NCBI RefSeq assembly: GCF_900215145.1
Contig: NZ_OBDO01000002.1
Coordinates: forward strand, 248,001-312,000
Source: Geodermatophilus sabuli
Lineage (GTDB): Bacteria > Actinomycetota > Actinomycetes > Mycobacteriales > Geodermatophilaceae
Length of the DNA: 64,000 bases
Reading direction: 5' to 3'
Below are positions 23,681-32,133 of the stretch, piece after piece. Position numbers and translations under genes: made by a program. The notes under the pieces were generated by a model, which was not told where the DNA came from, made no database searches, and saw nothing but the letters and a program-made list of their open reading frames with translations. How positions within the stretch are numbered: position 1 is the stretch's first letter; each line of letters opens with the position of its first letter.

Positions 23681-25915
23681 TCAGCCTACGGAGCCCTCGG
23701 CCGGGCCCGGGGACGCGGGAGCGGTCGCGCCGACGGGCGGGTCGGCCGCGCCGGAGGCCGGCGGGTAGCGCAGCGCGAGGAGCGTGGTGATCCGCCGCCG
23801 GACCACCGGGGACACCAGGCTCCCGTCGGCGTCGGGCTCCAGCAGATCGCCGGGGACGACGACGTAGCGGTCCGGCGCGGCGTCGGCCTGGGCGAGGAAG
23901 GCCCGGCGCACCGCCACCGGGTCCGCGCCGGCGGGGGCGGCCGTGACCGGGGCGTCCACGACCACGGTGAGGTCGGGCAGCAGGCCGCGGGTGACCCACA
24001 GCGACGTGCGGAAGATCCGGTCGCCGTCGAGCCCCTGCCCGGCGCCGTGGAAGGCGATCGAGGTGTCCACGTAGTGGGTGTTCACGACGACCTCGTTGCG
24101 CTCCAGCGCCGGGCGGATCACCGTCGCGACGTGCTGGGCGCGGTCCGCGGCCGCCAGCAGCGCCGCCGTGTGCGCCCCGACCGGCCGGCCGTCGTCGTCG
24201 GTGGCCGGCTCGGCCGGAGGGAAGCCGGTGCCGCTGCCCGGGGCCGGCGGGAACAGCACCCCACGGACCTGCCGGCCGAGGGCGGTGTCGCTCGGCTCGG
24301 AGGTCACCAGGACGGGGCAGCCGCACTCGCGCAGCACCCCGGCGAGGTCCTCGGCGTAGCGGTGGGTGAGGGCGCGGTCGGCGCCCTCGACGACGACGAA
24401 CAGCCCGACGCTGCTGGCCGACGCCGAGAGGAGGTCCGACCGGCCCCACAGCAGCCGGAGCACGTCGCGGACGCGGGTGCGCGAGCGGCCGGGAGCGACC
24501 TGGCGGGTGGCGTAGGCGCTCACCCCGAGGGCGAGGAACCCGCCGATCATCAGCGTGAGCCCGGGGCCGGTGACGGTCAGGACCAGGTCGCCGAACTGGA
24601 TGTCGTGGCTGCCCAGCAGGCCGGCCAGGCCGGGGCCGACGGCGACGGCCAGCAGCAGGACGATCCGCACCGAGGAGATGACGAAGGCGAAGACCCGGCC
24701 GCGCAGCCGGTCCTCCACCTCGAAGCCGATCAGCGTGTAGCCGATGATCCAGCTGACGCCGGCGAACAGCCCGACGAGGAACGCCGCCCCGGTGGCCAGG
24801 ACGAAGTCCCGCAGCAGCGACATCGCCAGCAGGGCCAGCCCGGCCAGGCCGATCGCGTGCGAGAAGACGCTGCGCCGCGGCACTGTCGGCAGGATGCGCG
24901 GCCCGACGAGCATCCCGATCGCCAGGCCGGTGAAGACCACGCCGAACACGACGCCGTAGCCGGCCGTGCCGGCCTCCAGGGTCGCGACGTAGAGTTGGGC
25001 GACGCCGATGGTGAGCCCGCCGGCGCCGAACGCGCCGATCACGCCCACGTACAGCGCCCGCATCAGCGGTTGCCCGCGGAGGAACGCCACCCCCTCGACC
25101 ACGAGGGAGAAGACGTTGCGCTGCCCGCCGTCCCGGTCGACCGCCGTCGGTGGGATGAGCCGCCGGGAGAGCAGCACGGTCATGGCGCTGAGCCCGAACG
25201 TGGCGGCGTTGAACACCAGGGCGACGACGATGGCCGTCCGCGCCTCGCTGCCCGAACCGTCGGAGAACACCCGGGTGGCGGTGGACAGCAGCGCGAACAC
25301 CAGCGCGGCGACCGGGACGGCGCCGTAGACGGAGAACAGCGACACCTGGTTGGCCACGGCCAGCCGCTCACGCGGGACGATCGCCACCCACATGGCCTGC
25401 TTGGCCGGGTTGGTGAACAGCCCGACCGCCTCGACCAGGAACTGGGCGATGTAGAGCCAGGTCAGCTGGTAGCTGACCGCGATCGACAGGTACAGCGACA
25501 TGGCCAGCAGCTCGCCGATGACGACCGTCGTCCGGCGGTCCAGCCGGTCCGCGAGGGCCCCGGCCAGCGGGCCCAGCACGAGGTCGGGCAGCAGGCGGGT
25601 GAGGATCACGCCAGAGATCGCCGCACCCTGGACGGCCAGCGACTCCTCCCGGGTGAGCTGCTGGGCCATCGCGGTCGTCGCCAGCAGCCCGAGCCAGTCG
25701 CCGAGGCTGGAGATGGTGATGGCCGCCCACAGGCGGCGGAAGACCGGGATGCGGACCAGCGCGAGGAAGGCGTTGTCCGGGCGGGCGTCGTCCACTCGCG
25801 CGTCCCGCGCGCGGTCCCCGGCTGCGGGAGGGCCCGCCGCCGCGCGCTCCTCGATCACTGTCCCCGCCGTCCGCTCGTCCGTCCGTTCCGGAGAAGGGTA
25901 GTGGCGGGAGGCCAC
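23681..25915 (-). CDS. MFS transporter fused to a degenerate thymidylate-kinase domain
   Basis: 744 residues. Residues about 48-475 are an MFS permease (motif A LADRLDRRTTVVIGE after TM2). After a linker, residues about 505-720 align with thymidylate kinase: VVVEGADRALTHRY in place of the Walker A loop, LVTSEPSDTALGRQVR for the REPGGT segment, ADRAQHV, and NTHYVDTSIAFHGAG (from N612) for DRYVDSSLAYQGAG. The Walker A glycines and Lys are lost (E510-H518), and the DRY Asp/Arg are replaced by T613/H614, so kinase activity is unlikely. Similar fusions are annotated dTMP kinase in other actinobacteria; the housekeeping enzyme should lie elsewhere. Confidence 0.85.
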   Translation of the reverse strand: MASRHYPSPERTDERTAGTVIEERAAAGPPAAGDRARDARVDDARPDNAFLALVRIPVFRRLWAAITISSLGDWLGLLATTAMAQQLTREESLAVQGAAISGVILTRLLPDLVLGPLAGALADRLDRRTTVVIGELLAMSLYLSIAVSYQLTWLYIAQFLVEAVGLFTNPAKQAMWVAIVPRERLAVANQVSLFSVYGAVPVAALVFALLSTATRVFSDGSGSEARTAIVVALVFNAATFGLSAMTVLLSRRLIPPTAVDRDGGQRNVFSLVVEGVAFLRGQPLMRALYVGVIGAFGAGGLTIGVAQLYVATLEAGTAGYGVVFGVVFTGLAIGMLVGPRILPTVPRRSVFSHAIGLAGLALLAMSLLRDFVLATGAAFLVGLFAGVSWIIGYTLIGFEVEDRLRGRVFAFVISSVRIVLLLAVAVGPGLAGLLGSHDIQFGDLVLTVTGPGLTLMIGGFLALGVSAYATRQVAPGRSRTRVRDVLRLLWGRSDLLSASASSVGLFVVVEGADRALTHRYAEDLAGVLRECGCPVLVTSEPSDTALGRQVRGVLFPPAPGSGTGFPPAEPATDDDGRPVGAHTAALLAAADRAQHVATVIRPALERNEVVVNTHYVDTSIAFHGAGQGLDGDRIFRTSLWVTRGLLPDLTVVVDAPVTAAPAGADPVAVRRAFLAQADAAPDRYVVVPGDLLEPDADGSLVSPVVRRRITTLLALRYPPASGAADPPVGATAPASPGPAEGSVG
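23683..23688 (-). promoter_or_regulatory. -10 box of the zinc-ribbon methyltransferase
   Basis: TAGGCT on the minus strand, 6 nt from GTG 23676. It lies over the last codons of the upstream MFS/TMK gene. Confidence 0.4.
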
Positions 25916-25918
25916 AGG

Positions 25919-26770
25919 TCAGGCCTGCCGCACCCCGGACGGGTGGTCCGGCTCGGGGCGGCGCCGGTGCAGGACGACCGGTCGCGGGCCGCGGTGCGCC
26001 GGCGGGCTCGCCGGGTGCGGGGCGAGCAGCCCCTGGTCCAGCCGGGCCTCGGTGAGCCGGCGCAGCTCCTCGTAGGCGGGCCCGCCCAACAGTGCGGTGA
26101 GCTCCGCGGCGTAGGTCAGCACCAGGGGTTCGGGGGAGACGTGCGCGGCGGGGGAACCGGTGCACCACCAGTGCAGGTCGTGCCCGCCAGGGCCCCATCC
26201 ACGCCGGTCGAACTCGCCGATGCTGGACACCAGCACCGTCGTCCCGTCCGGCCGCTCCACCTGCTCCTGCTCGCGGCGCACCGGCAGCTGCCAGCAGACG
26301 TCCGGCTTGGTGAGCAGCGGGTGCAGGTCCTCCCGCAGCGCCATGCGGTGCAGCGCGCAGCCGGTGCCGCCCGGGAAGCCCGGCCGGTTGAGGAAGACGC
26401 AGGCGCCGTCCACCCGCCGGGTGCGCAGCGAGCGGACCCCGCCTTCGGCGTCGTCGTCGGCGGAGTCCTCCTCGGTCCAGGCGCCGCGGCCGACCGGGGC
26501 CAGCTGCCAGTCCTCGTCGGTGAGGTCGGCGACGGCGGCGGTCACCCGCGCCAGGTCGTCCTCGTCGGTGAAGAAGGCGCCGTGGCTGCAGCACCCGTCG
26601 TCGGGCCGGCCCTCGACCACGCCGGCGCAGCCGCGGCCGAACACGCACGTCCAGGCGGAGGACAGCCAGGTCAGGTCTGCACGGACGACGTGGCCGGGGT
26701 CGGCTGGATCGGGGAACTCGACCCACTCCCGGGCGAAGTCCAGCGGTACCTCGGGGGGGACGTCCTGCAC
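25919..26770 (-). CDS. Conserved cysteine-rich protein, Rv0495c-like
   Basis: 283 residues, soluble. Cysteines cluster in [34 protein letters not shown] and VCWQLP, a set that could bind a metal or an Fe-S cluster. The N-terminal [20 protein letters not shown] and gene order next to ppx match, from memory, the uncharacterised Rv0495c. GTG 26770 lies 7 nt after TACGCT, which settles the start against the much longer open frame. No known domain is recognised. Confidence 0.75.
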   Translation of the reverse strand: MQDVPPEVPLDFAREWVEFPDPADPGHVVRADLTWLSSAWTCVFGRGCAGVVEGRPDDGCCSHGAFFTDEDDLARVTAAVADLTDEDWQLAPVGRGAWTEEDSADDDAEGGVRSLRTRRVDGACVFLNRPGFPGGTGCALHRMALREDLHPLLTKPDVCWQLPVRREQEQVERPDGTTVLVSSIGEFDRRGWGPGGHDLHWWCTGSPAAHVSPEPLVLTYAAELTALLGGPAYEELRRLTEARLDQGLLAPHPASPPAHRGPRPVVLHRRRPEPDHPSGVRQA

Positions 26771-26777
26771 CTGGTCG

Positions 26778-26783
26778 AGCGTA
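26778..26783 (-). promoter_or_regulatory. -10 box of the Rv0495c-like gene
   Basis: TACGCT on the minus strand, 7 nt from GTG 26770. Confidence 0.5.
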
Positions 26784-26815
26784 GGCGTCCGCCGTCGTGC
26801 GAGCGTGTTCGCGTG

Positions 26816-27181
26816 GTGACCCCCGACCCGGCCGTCGACGAGTACGTCGACCAGGTGACCGGGCCCCGCCGGCCTGCCGTCCTGTTGCTGCGCGACCTCT
26901 GCCGCACCCACCTCGAGGGCTTCACCGAGGGCATGCGGTACGGGATGCCGGCGTACTGGCGCGAGGGCGTCGACACCGGCGGGATCGCCTTCGCGGCGCA
27001 GCAGCAGTACCTCTCCCTCTACGTCCTGCGCACCGACGTCGTGGCCGCGCACCGCGACCGCCTCGCCGGGCTGAGCGTCGGCAAGGGGTGCATCCGGTAC
27101 CGGCGGCCGGAGGATCTCGACGCCGAGGTGGTGCGCTCGATGCTGGAGATGACGGCCACCTCGGAGGGGCCCGGCTGCTGA
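26816..27181 (+). CDS. DUF1801 (YdhG-like) protein
   Basis: 121 residues of the DUF1801 fold related to frataxin-like iron chaperones: VDEYVDQV at the start, [22 protein letters not shown], and [14 protein letters not shown] near the end. Soluble; the biochemical role is uncertain. GTG 26816 is preceded directly by another GTG (26813). It is divergent from the Rv0495c-like gene, 45 nt apart. Confidence 0.78.
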   Translation: MTPDPAVDEYVDQVTGPRRPAVLLLRDLCRTHLEGFTEGMRYGMPAYWREGVDTGGIAFAAQQQYLSLYVLRTDVVAAHRDRLAGLSVGKGCIRYRRPEDLDAEVVRSMLEMTATSEGPGC

Positions 27182-27222
27182 CCGGATCGGCCCGACGTGG
27201 CCGCGACCGGCAGACTGACCCC

Positions 27223-28170
27223 ATGCGGCTCGGGGTGCTGGACGTCGGATCGAACACCGTGCACCTCCTCGTGGTCGACGCGCACAGGGGCGCGCACCCC
27301 ACGCCCATGCACGACGACCGGGCGGTGCTGCGCCTGGCCGAGCACGTCGGCCCGGACGACGTCCTCTCCACGGAGGGCGAGAAGGCGCTGGTCGAGGCCG
27401 TCCGCCGGGCCTGCGACCAGGCCGCGGAGCAGGGCTGCGAGGAGCTGCTGGCGCTGGTCACCTCCGCGATCCGTGAGGCGCGCAACGGGCTGGAGGTGCT
27501 CGAGCGGGTCCGGCAGCGGACCGGCGTCGAGCTGCAGGTGACCAGCGGCGAGGAGGAGGCCCGGCTGACCTTCCTCGCCGTCCGCCGGTGGTTCGGCTGG
27601 AGCGCGGGGCGGCTGCTGGTGCTCGACATCGGGGGCGGCTCGCTGGAGCTGGCCAGCGGCGTCGACGAGGACCCCGACGTCGCGCTCTCCCTGCCCCTCG
27701 GGGCCGGCCGGATGACCCGCCACCACCTCCCCGACGCCCTGCGGGGCGGCCGGCCCGACCTCGCCGCCCTGGAGCGGCTGGACGCGTACGCAACCGACCT
27801 GCTCGCGCCGGCCGCGAAGGAGCTGCTGGCCGGTGGCCCGCCGGACCTCGTCGCGGCGACCAGCAAGACCTTCCGCACCCTGGCCCGGCTGACCGGCGCC
27901 GCGCCCTACTCCGCCGGTCTGCAGGTGCCCCGCCAGCTCACCCAGGACGGCCTGGGCCAGCTCATCGGCTTCGTGTCGCGCATCGAGTCCTCCGCGCTGG
28001 CCGAGCTGCGCGGCGTGTCGCCCGACCGCGCCCACCAGGTCCCCGCGGGTGCCGTCGTGGCGCGCGCCGCGATGCGGGAGCTGGACGTACCGTCCGTCCG
28101 GATCTGCCCGTGGGCCCTGCGGGAGGGCGTCATCCTGCGGCGACTGGACTGGTTGGGGGAAGAGCAGTGA
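27223..28170 (+). CDS. ppx: Ppx/GppA exopolyphosphatase-family protein
   Basis: Hydrolyses polyphosphate ends or pppGpp. 315 residues in the short two-domain form found in actinobacteria (Ppx1, Rv0496). ASKHA motifs: [12 protein letters not shown] near the N-terminus and [10 protein letters not shown] in the middle, with the catalytic Glu expected in [10 protein letters not shown]. It lacks the C-terminal HD-like domains of E. coli Ppx. It lies two genes from the Rv0495c-like gene and near the phosphate regulators, which fits a phosphate-metabolism neighbourhood. The end overlaps the next gene by 4 nt. Confidence 0.92.
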   Translation: MRLGVLDVGSNTVHLLVVDAHRGAHPTPMHDDRAVLRLAEHVGPDDVLSTEGEKALVEAVRRACDQAAEQGCEELLALVTSAIREARNGLEVLERVRQRTGVELQVTSGEEEARLTFLAVRRWFGWSAGRLLVLDIGGGSLELASGVDEDPDVALSLPLGAGRMTRHHLPDALRGGRPDLAALERLDAYATDLLAPAAKELLAGGPPDLVAATSKTFRTLARLTGAAPYSAGLQVPRQLTQDGLGQLIGFVSRIESSALAELRGVSPDRAHQVPAGAVVARAAMRELDVPSVRICPWALREGVILRRLDWLGEEQ

Positions 28171-28928
28171 CCACCTCCCCTGGGGAGCGGGGCGCACCCC
28201 GCCGGGACCCGGAGACGGGGGGCCGGCCGCTCGCCGACATCCTCCGGGAGGCCGGGGTGGAGTCCCCGGCGCGCGGCCGCCGGCGCCGGGACGACGAGCA
28301 CGACACCGGCGTGCGCCAGCGGGGGAGTGGCGGGGAGCCCGGGGCCGACACCGGTCGGGTGGGCGAGCGTGCCCCCTTCGGGCGTCGCGCCGTCGACCGG
28401 ACCGGCGACCTCCCCCGGCCGAGCCCCACGCCCACGTCCGACCGCCGGCGGGCCCGGCCGGAGCCGTCCACCGCCGCCATCCCGGGCCTGCGGCCCTCGC
28501 AGAAGCCGGGCGTTCCGGGGGCGACCACGTCCGCCACCGGCTCGCTCCGGGCCCAGCGGCCGGCCGACGCGGGCCCCTCCACGGGGCCGATCCCCGTCGT
28601 CCGGTCCGACGACGACGCCCCACTGGTCGACGAGCCGCTCGGCCCGCGGGAGGGGGCTCTGGCGTGGTTGCGCTTCGCCGGCGAGCTCGTCGTCGCGCTC
28701 GCCGCCGGCGTCGGCATCTACTTCCTCTTCACCGTGCTGTGGGAGCTGCTGCCGTACCTGGCCGTGGTGCTCGCCCCGCTCGCCGTCGCCGCGCTCGTCG
28801 CCGGGGTCGGGGCGTGGCGGCAGCGGCAGGACAAGGAGCCGGCCGGCTTCCGGCTGGTCGGCGTCCTCGTGTTCGCGGCGACGGTGCTGACCATCGCGCC
28901 GGCAGCCGGCCTGCTCGCCGGCACCTGA
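28167..28928 (+). CDS. Membrane protein with long disordered N-terminus
   Basis: 253 residues. Residues 1-165 are Arg/Pro/Ser/Gly-rich and predicted disordered, with ADILREAGV near residue 25 as the only ordered-looking stretch. Then come three hydrophobic helices (about 172-191, 193-212 and 228-250). The same order, ppx followed by a membrane protein, is seen in M. tuberculosis (Rv0496-Rv0497). GTG 28167 is coupled to ppx. Function unknown. Confidence 0.75.
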   Translation: MTTSPGERGAPRRDPETGGRPLADILREAGVESPARGRRRRDDEHDTGVRQRGSGGEPGADTGRVGERAPFGRRAVDRTGDLPRPSPTPTSDRRRARPEPSTAAIPGLRPSQKPGVPGATTSATGSLRAQRPADAGPSTGPIPVVRSDDDAPLVDEPLGPREGALAWLRFAGELVVALAAGVGIYFLFTVLWELLPYLAVVLAPLAVAALVAGVGAWRQRQDKEPAGFRLVGVLVFAATVLTIAPAAGLLAGT

Positions 28929-28961
28929 GGGCGGCCTCCTCACCGGGACAGGGAGTCCTCG

Positions 28962-29525
28962 TCAGCCCTCGTCGTCCTCCTCGGGGCCGGCCGCGAACTG
29001 CTCGACCATCGCAGCGGTGAACGCGTCGAGGTCGTCGGGCTTGCGGCTGGTCACCAGGTTCCCGTCGACGACGACCTCCTCGTCGACCCACTTCGCGCCG
29101 GCGTTGCGCAGGTCGGTCTGCAGCGACGGCCACGAGGTCATCCGGCGACCGCGGACGACGTCGGCCTCGGCCAGCACCCAGGGGGCGTGGCAGATCGCCG
29201 CGACCGGCTTGCCGGCCTCGAAGAAGGCCTTCACGAAGGCGACGGCGTCGGCGTCGGCGCGGATGAAGTCGCCGTTGACGACCCCGCCGGGCAGCACCAG
29301 CGCCGCGTAGTCGTCGGGATCGGCGGAGCTCACGTCGAGGTCGACCTGCTTGGTGCCGGCCTTGTCGATGTGGTCGTAGGCGGTGATCTGTCCGGTCTCC
29401 AGGGACACCAGTTCCGGTTCGGCGCCGGCCTCCTCCAGCGCCTGCCACGGCCGCTCGAGCTCGACCTGCTCCACGCCGTCGGTCGCGAGGACCGCCACCC
29501 TCATCCCGTCCAGTTCTCCTGACAT
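28962..29525 (-). CDS. DJ-1/PfpI type glutamine amidotransferase-like protein
   Basis: 187 residues of the PfpI/YhbO group, linked to repair of glycated macromolecules or stress proteolysis. The nucleophile C112 with H113 is in AICHAPWVL, and the conserved Glu is in the early EQVELERP segment. C-terminal acidic tail EEDDEG. Start ATG 29525 (MSGEL) has a TAGCGG box 7 nt upstream; the longer frame adds only basic residues. Confidence 0.88.
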   Translation of the reverse strand: MSGELDGMRVAVLATDGVEQVELERPWQALEEAGAEPELVSLETGQITAYDHIDKAGTKQVDLDVSSADPDDYAALVLPGGVVNGDFIRADADAVAFVKAFFEAGKPVAAICHAPWVLAEADVVRGRRMTSWPSLQTDLRNAGAKWVDEEVVVDGNLVTSRKPDDLDAFTAAMVEQFAAGPEEDDEG

Positions 29526-29571
29526 GCGGCCGCCGCTACCCCGGCCCCGACGACGGCACACGCCCCCGCAC

Positions 29572-29577
29572 TACGTT
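29572..29577 (+). promoter_or_regulatory. -10 box of the proline-dehydrogenase-like gene
   Basis: TACGTT, then 6 nt, then GTG 29584. Confidence 0.45.
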
Positions 29578-29583
29578 CGGCAC

Positions 29584-30327
29584 GTGCGCACGCAGACCCC
29601 GTTCCCGGTGCGCCGGCTGCTAGCCCGCCGCCCCGGAGTGCCGGCCGGGGCCGCCCGCCGGGGCGACGACCCGCTGACGACGGCGGCCGGCCTGGTGGCG
29701 GCGGGCTTTCCCGTCGCGCTCGAACACCGGCCCGCCGCGGGCTCCGCCGATCCCGCCGGGGAGTTCCGCGGGCTCGTCTCGCGGGTCGCCGGCGCCGGCC
29801 TGGCGCCGCGCTGCGAGCTCACCGTCCCCGTGACCGCGCTCGGTACCGCGGAGGCAGCCGCGGTCGCGCGGGCCGCCGCCGACGCCGGACTCGGCGTGGC
29901 CCTGGACGGGGACTCCGCGCGGGTCGACGCCCTCGCTGCCGCCCTGCCCGCGCCGGTCGTCGTGGTGCGAGCGGACCGACCCGGCGCCGAGGAGCGGTGC
30001 CGCGTCCACGCCGGCGGCCGGGTGCGGCTGGGCGGCGGCCGGGGCGCCGCGGCGGACCTGGCCTTCGTGCGCTGCCTGAACGTCCTGATGGCGGGGTCCG
30101 GGCACCCCGCGGTCGCCACCACCGACGCGCGGCTGGTCGCCATCGCCGGCGAGCGGGCCGCCTGGAACGAGCGAACACCGGACAGCTGGGAGTACGTCAT
30201 GCCGTGGAGAGTCCGCACCGAGCAGCAGCGCCGGCTGGTCGCCGGCGGGTACCGGGTGCGGGTCGCCGTCCCCTCGGGGGAGGGCGCCGCGACCGCGGCG
30301 CTGCGCCGCCTGGCGGGTCCGCGATGA
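29584..30327 (+). CDS. Truncated/degenerate proline dehydrogenase-like protein
   Basis: 247 residues. The last 100 align with the end of the PRODH barrel: LNVLMAGSGHPAVATTD, SWEYVMPWRVRTEQQRRLVAG, then YRVRVAVPSGEG. In true enzymes these read as HPxxATHN, FEFQMLYG and VRVYVPYG. The family's C-terminal RRLAER proline-binding motif is missing, with only AALRRLAGPR at the end, and the N-terminal half is short. It is probably not an active proline oxidase. Coupled by 4 nt to proC, the biosynthetic enzyme, so a role in proline balance is possible. Confidence 0.7.
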   Translation: MRTQTPFPVRRLLARRPGVPAGAARRGDDPLTTAAGLVAAGFPVALEHRPAAGSADPAGEFRGLVSRVAGAGLAPRCELTVPVTALGTAEAAAVARAAADAGLGVALDGDSARVDALAAALPAPVVVVRADRPGAEERCRVHAGGRVRLGGGRGAAADLAFVRCLNVLMAGSGHPAVATTDARLVAIAGERAAWNERTPDSWEYVMPWRVRTEQQRRLVAGGYRVRVAVPSGEGAATAALRRLAGPR

Positions 30328-31145
30328 GCGCGACCCGGCGTGAGGGGCTGGCGATCATCGGAGGCGGCAAGATCGGGGAGGCCCTGCTGTCGGGCCTGGT
30401 CCGCCGCAGCGGGTCCGACGGCATCGTGGTCTGCGAGCGCAGCCCCGAGCGGGCCGCCGAGCTGACCGAGCGCTACGGCGTGCCGGCTCTCGGGCTCACC
30501 GAGGCGGCGGCCCGGTCCCGGGTGCTCCTGCTGGCGGTCAAGCCGCAGGACATCGGCACCCTGCTCGGCCTGCTGGGCGGTGCGGTCGACCCCGGGCACC
30601 TCGTCGTCTCCGTCGCCGCGGGCGTCCCGACGTCCACCATCGAGGCGGCGCTGCCGGAGGGTGTCCCCGTCGTCCGGGTCATGCCCAACACCCCGGCACT
30701 GGTGGACGAGGGCATGTGTGTGCTCTCGGCCGGCGCGCACGCCGACGAGGCCCACCTGGACGAGGCGGAGGCGCTGCTGGCCGCCGTCGGGCGGGTGCGC
30801 CGCGTGCCGGAGAGCCAGCAGGACGCCGTGACGGCGCTGTCGGGCAGCGGTCCGGCCTACTTCTTCTATCTGGTCGAGGCGATGATCGACGCCGGCATCC
30901 TGCTCGGCCTGCCCCGGACCCTGGCCGCGGACCTCATCGTGCAGACCGCGCTGGGCTCGGCGGTGATGCTGCGCGACTCCGGGGAGCACCCGGTGCAGCT
31001 GCGTGAGGCGGTCACCAGTCCCGGGGGGACGACGATCGCGGCGATCCGCGAGCTGGAGCGGCACGGCGTCCGTGCGGCGCTCATCGCGGCGATCGAGGCG
31101 GCGCACGACCGGTCAGTGGAGCTCGGCCGGATGCAGGACCGGTGA
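30324..31145 (+). CDS. proC: Pyrroline-5-carboxylate reductase
   Basis: Last step of proline synthesis, NAD(P)H-dependent. 273 residues. The Rossmann motif is GGGKIGEAL (13-21), with VMPNTPALVDEGM in the middle and the catalytic-domain signature ALSGSGPAYFF...EA followed by TSPGGTT near the end. ATG 30324 overlaps the upstream stop. Gene order proC, small HTH, bS22, epimerase, acyltransferase, HAD matches M. tuberculosis Rv0500-Rv0505c. Confidence 0.95.
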   Translation: MSATRREGLAIIGGGKIGEALLSGLVRRSGSDGIVVCERSPERAAELTERYGVPALGLTEAAARSRVLLLAVKPQDIGTLLGLLGGAVDPGHLVVSVAAGVPTSTIEAALPEGVPVVRVMPNTPALVDEGMCVLSAGAHADEAHLDEAEALLAAVGRVRRVPESQQDAVTALSGSGPAYFFYLVEAMIDAGILLGLPRTLAADLIVQTALGSAVMLRDSGEHPVQLREAVTSPGGTTIAAIRELERHGVRAALIAAIEAAHDRSVELGRMQDR

Positions 31146-31396
31146 CCTTAGCGCCTCAGGACGGCGACATGTCGACGTTCCGTGACTGGACGGCGACGTG
31201 TCGTCCACGACGCGCCCAGACGCATGTCGACGTACTGACATAGGTGTAGTTCTGCCCAGGACGGACCGGTCCGCATGTTCGTTTCTTCCATCGCTTCTGT
31301 CACGCCTGTCCCCCTACGCTCTGTATCAGCACGTGCGTGTCCCGTAGTCGGTGGGGAAGCCGGCGCCCGACGCGTGCTAGGTCCGGAGATGAAGTC
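31146..31396 (+). promoter_or_regulatory. 251-bp upstream region of the HTH gene with GACAT/ATGTC repeats
   Basis: Contains the palindrome GACATGTC at 31166-31173 and the inverted pair ATGTC (31224-31228) / GACAT (31237-31241). Possible -10 boxes are TACGCT (31315-31320) and TAGTTC (31247-31252). The AT content is clearly higher than in the flanking genes. No ORF is convincing. A regulator-binding region is likely; the binding protein is unknown. Confidence 0.45.
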
Positions 31397-31741
31397 ATGA
31401 CCATGCCCCAGCGCACCGCCACTGCCACCGCCTACGCCCGTCCCGGCGTCCCGGCCCCGCGTCAGGTCGGCCGTCCGATGGCTGCGACGATGGCCCGCCC
31501 GATCGCCCCGGCCCACCCGGCCGCCATGCCCGTCGGCCGCCCGGCCGTCCCCGCGCCCCGCGCCTCGGTCACCTTCCTGACCGTCGCCGAGGTCGCCAGC
31601 ATGATGCGGGTCTCCAAGATGACCGTGTACCGCCTCGTGCACGCCGGCGAGCTCGCCGCCGTCCGTGTCGGCCGCTCGTTCCGCGTGCCGGAGCGCGCCG
31701 TGCAGGACTACCTGCGCGACGCCTACACCGACATCGCCTGA
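31397..31741 (+). CDS. Excisionase-like helix-turn-helix protein, Rv0500A-like
   Basis: 114 residues. The C-terminal 60 form a MerR/excisionase-type HTH: TFLTVAEVASMMRVSKMTVY, then LVHAGELAAVRVGRSFRVPE. This is very close, from memory, to Rv0500A beside proC. The N-terminal 55 residues are Ala/Pro/Met-rich, low complexity and unlike Rv0500A, so the true start might be internal, although the ATG at 31397 follows a plausible GGAGATGAAG ribosome site. The group includes BldC-like developmental regulators. Confidence 0.82.
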   Translation: MTMPQRTATATAYARPGVPAPRQVGRPMAATMARPIAPAHPAAMPVGRPAVPAPRASVTFLTVAEVASMMRVSKMTVYRLVHAGELAAVRVGRSFRVPERAVQDYLRDAYTDIA

Positions 31742-31746
31742 GCGGG

Positions 31747-31796
31747 GACCCCGTCCTCCCCCCTTCGCAGGCTCAGGGTGGGACCCGGGACGGGTC
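31747..31796 (+). terminator. Hairpin after the HTH gene
   Basis: GACCCCGTCC (31747-31756) pairs with GGACGGGTC (31788-31796), with one bulged base. Further on, CCCGCGGC (31858-31865) pairs with GCCGCGGG (31872-31879) upstream of the next gene. The rest of the 283-nt gap holds a possible -10 TAGGCT at 31889-31894 for the ribosomal protein gene. Confidence 0.5.
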
Positions 31797-32024
31797 GCCC
31801 TGTCCTGCAGGGAGGCCGACCCACCCCGCAGGAGTGGGGCTCCACGCCGGCTCCGTTCCCGCGGCAGCGTCGCCGCGGGGGCGCCGGGTAGGCTCGGACG
31901 CCGAGCGACGCCGGACCGATGTGGATCCGGGCCGTCGCACTCGAGCTGATCACCTCGCACGGCGCCCGACGGGACCCCGGTCCCTCCTGGACGCCGCGCG
32001 GCGACGACACCAGGAGCACAGGGC

Positions 32025-32123
32025 ATGGGTTCGGTCATCAAGAAGCGCCGCAAGCGGATGGCGAAGAAGAAGCACCGCAAGCTGCTGAAGAAGACCCGCG
32101 TCCAGCGACGCAACAAGAAGTGA
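32025..32123 (+). CDS. bS22-like 30S ribosomal protein (AURKAIP1/COX24 domain)
   Basis: A 32-residue, extremely basic protein beginning [19 protein letters not shown], almost the same as Rv0500B of M. tuberculosis. Actinobacterial ribosome structures show this kind of peptide bound to 16S rRNA in the small subunit. Ribosome site AGGAG 9 nt before the ATG. It is below most gene-finder length limits and easily missed. The next gene starts 10 nt downstream. Confidence 0.92.
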   Translation: MGSVIKKRRKRMAKKKHRKLLKKTRVQRRNKK

Positions 32124-32133
32124 GCTGACGCTC

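Noticed and set aside
23540..27181. A 1,213-codon open frame on the plus strand
   Set aside because: Its first 1,090 codons are the antisense of the MFS/TMK and Rv0495c-like genes, with Arg/Gly/Asp-rich composition and no domain. Only the last 121 codons (DUF1801) are real.
31858..31879. Riboswitch in the leader of the bS22-like gene
   Set aside because: Only a simple 8-bp stem is visible, with no conserved riboswitch core I recognise.
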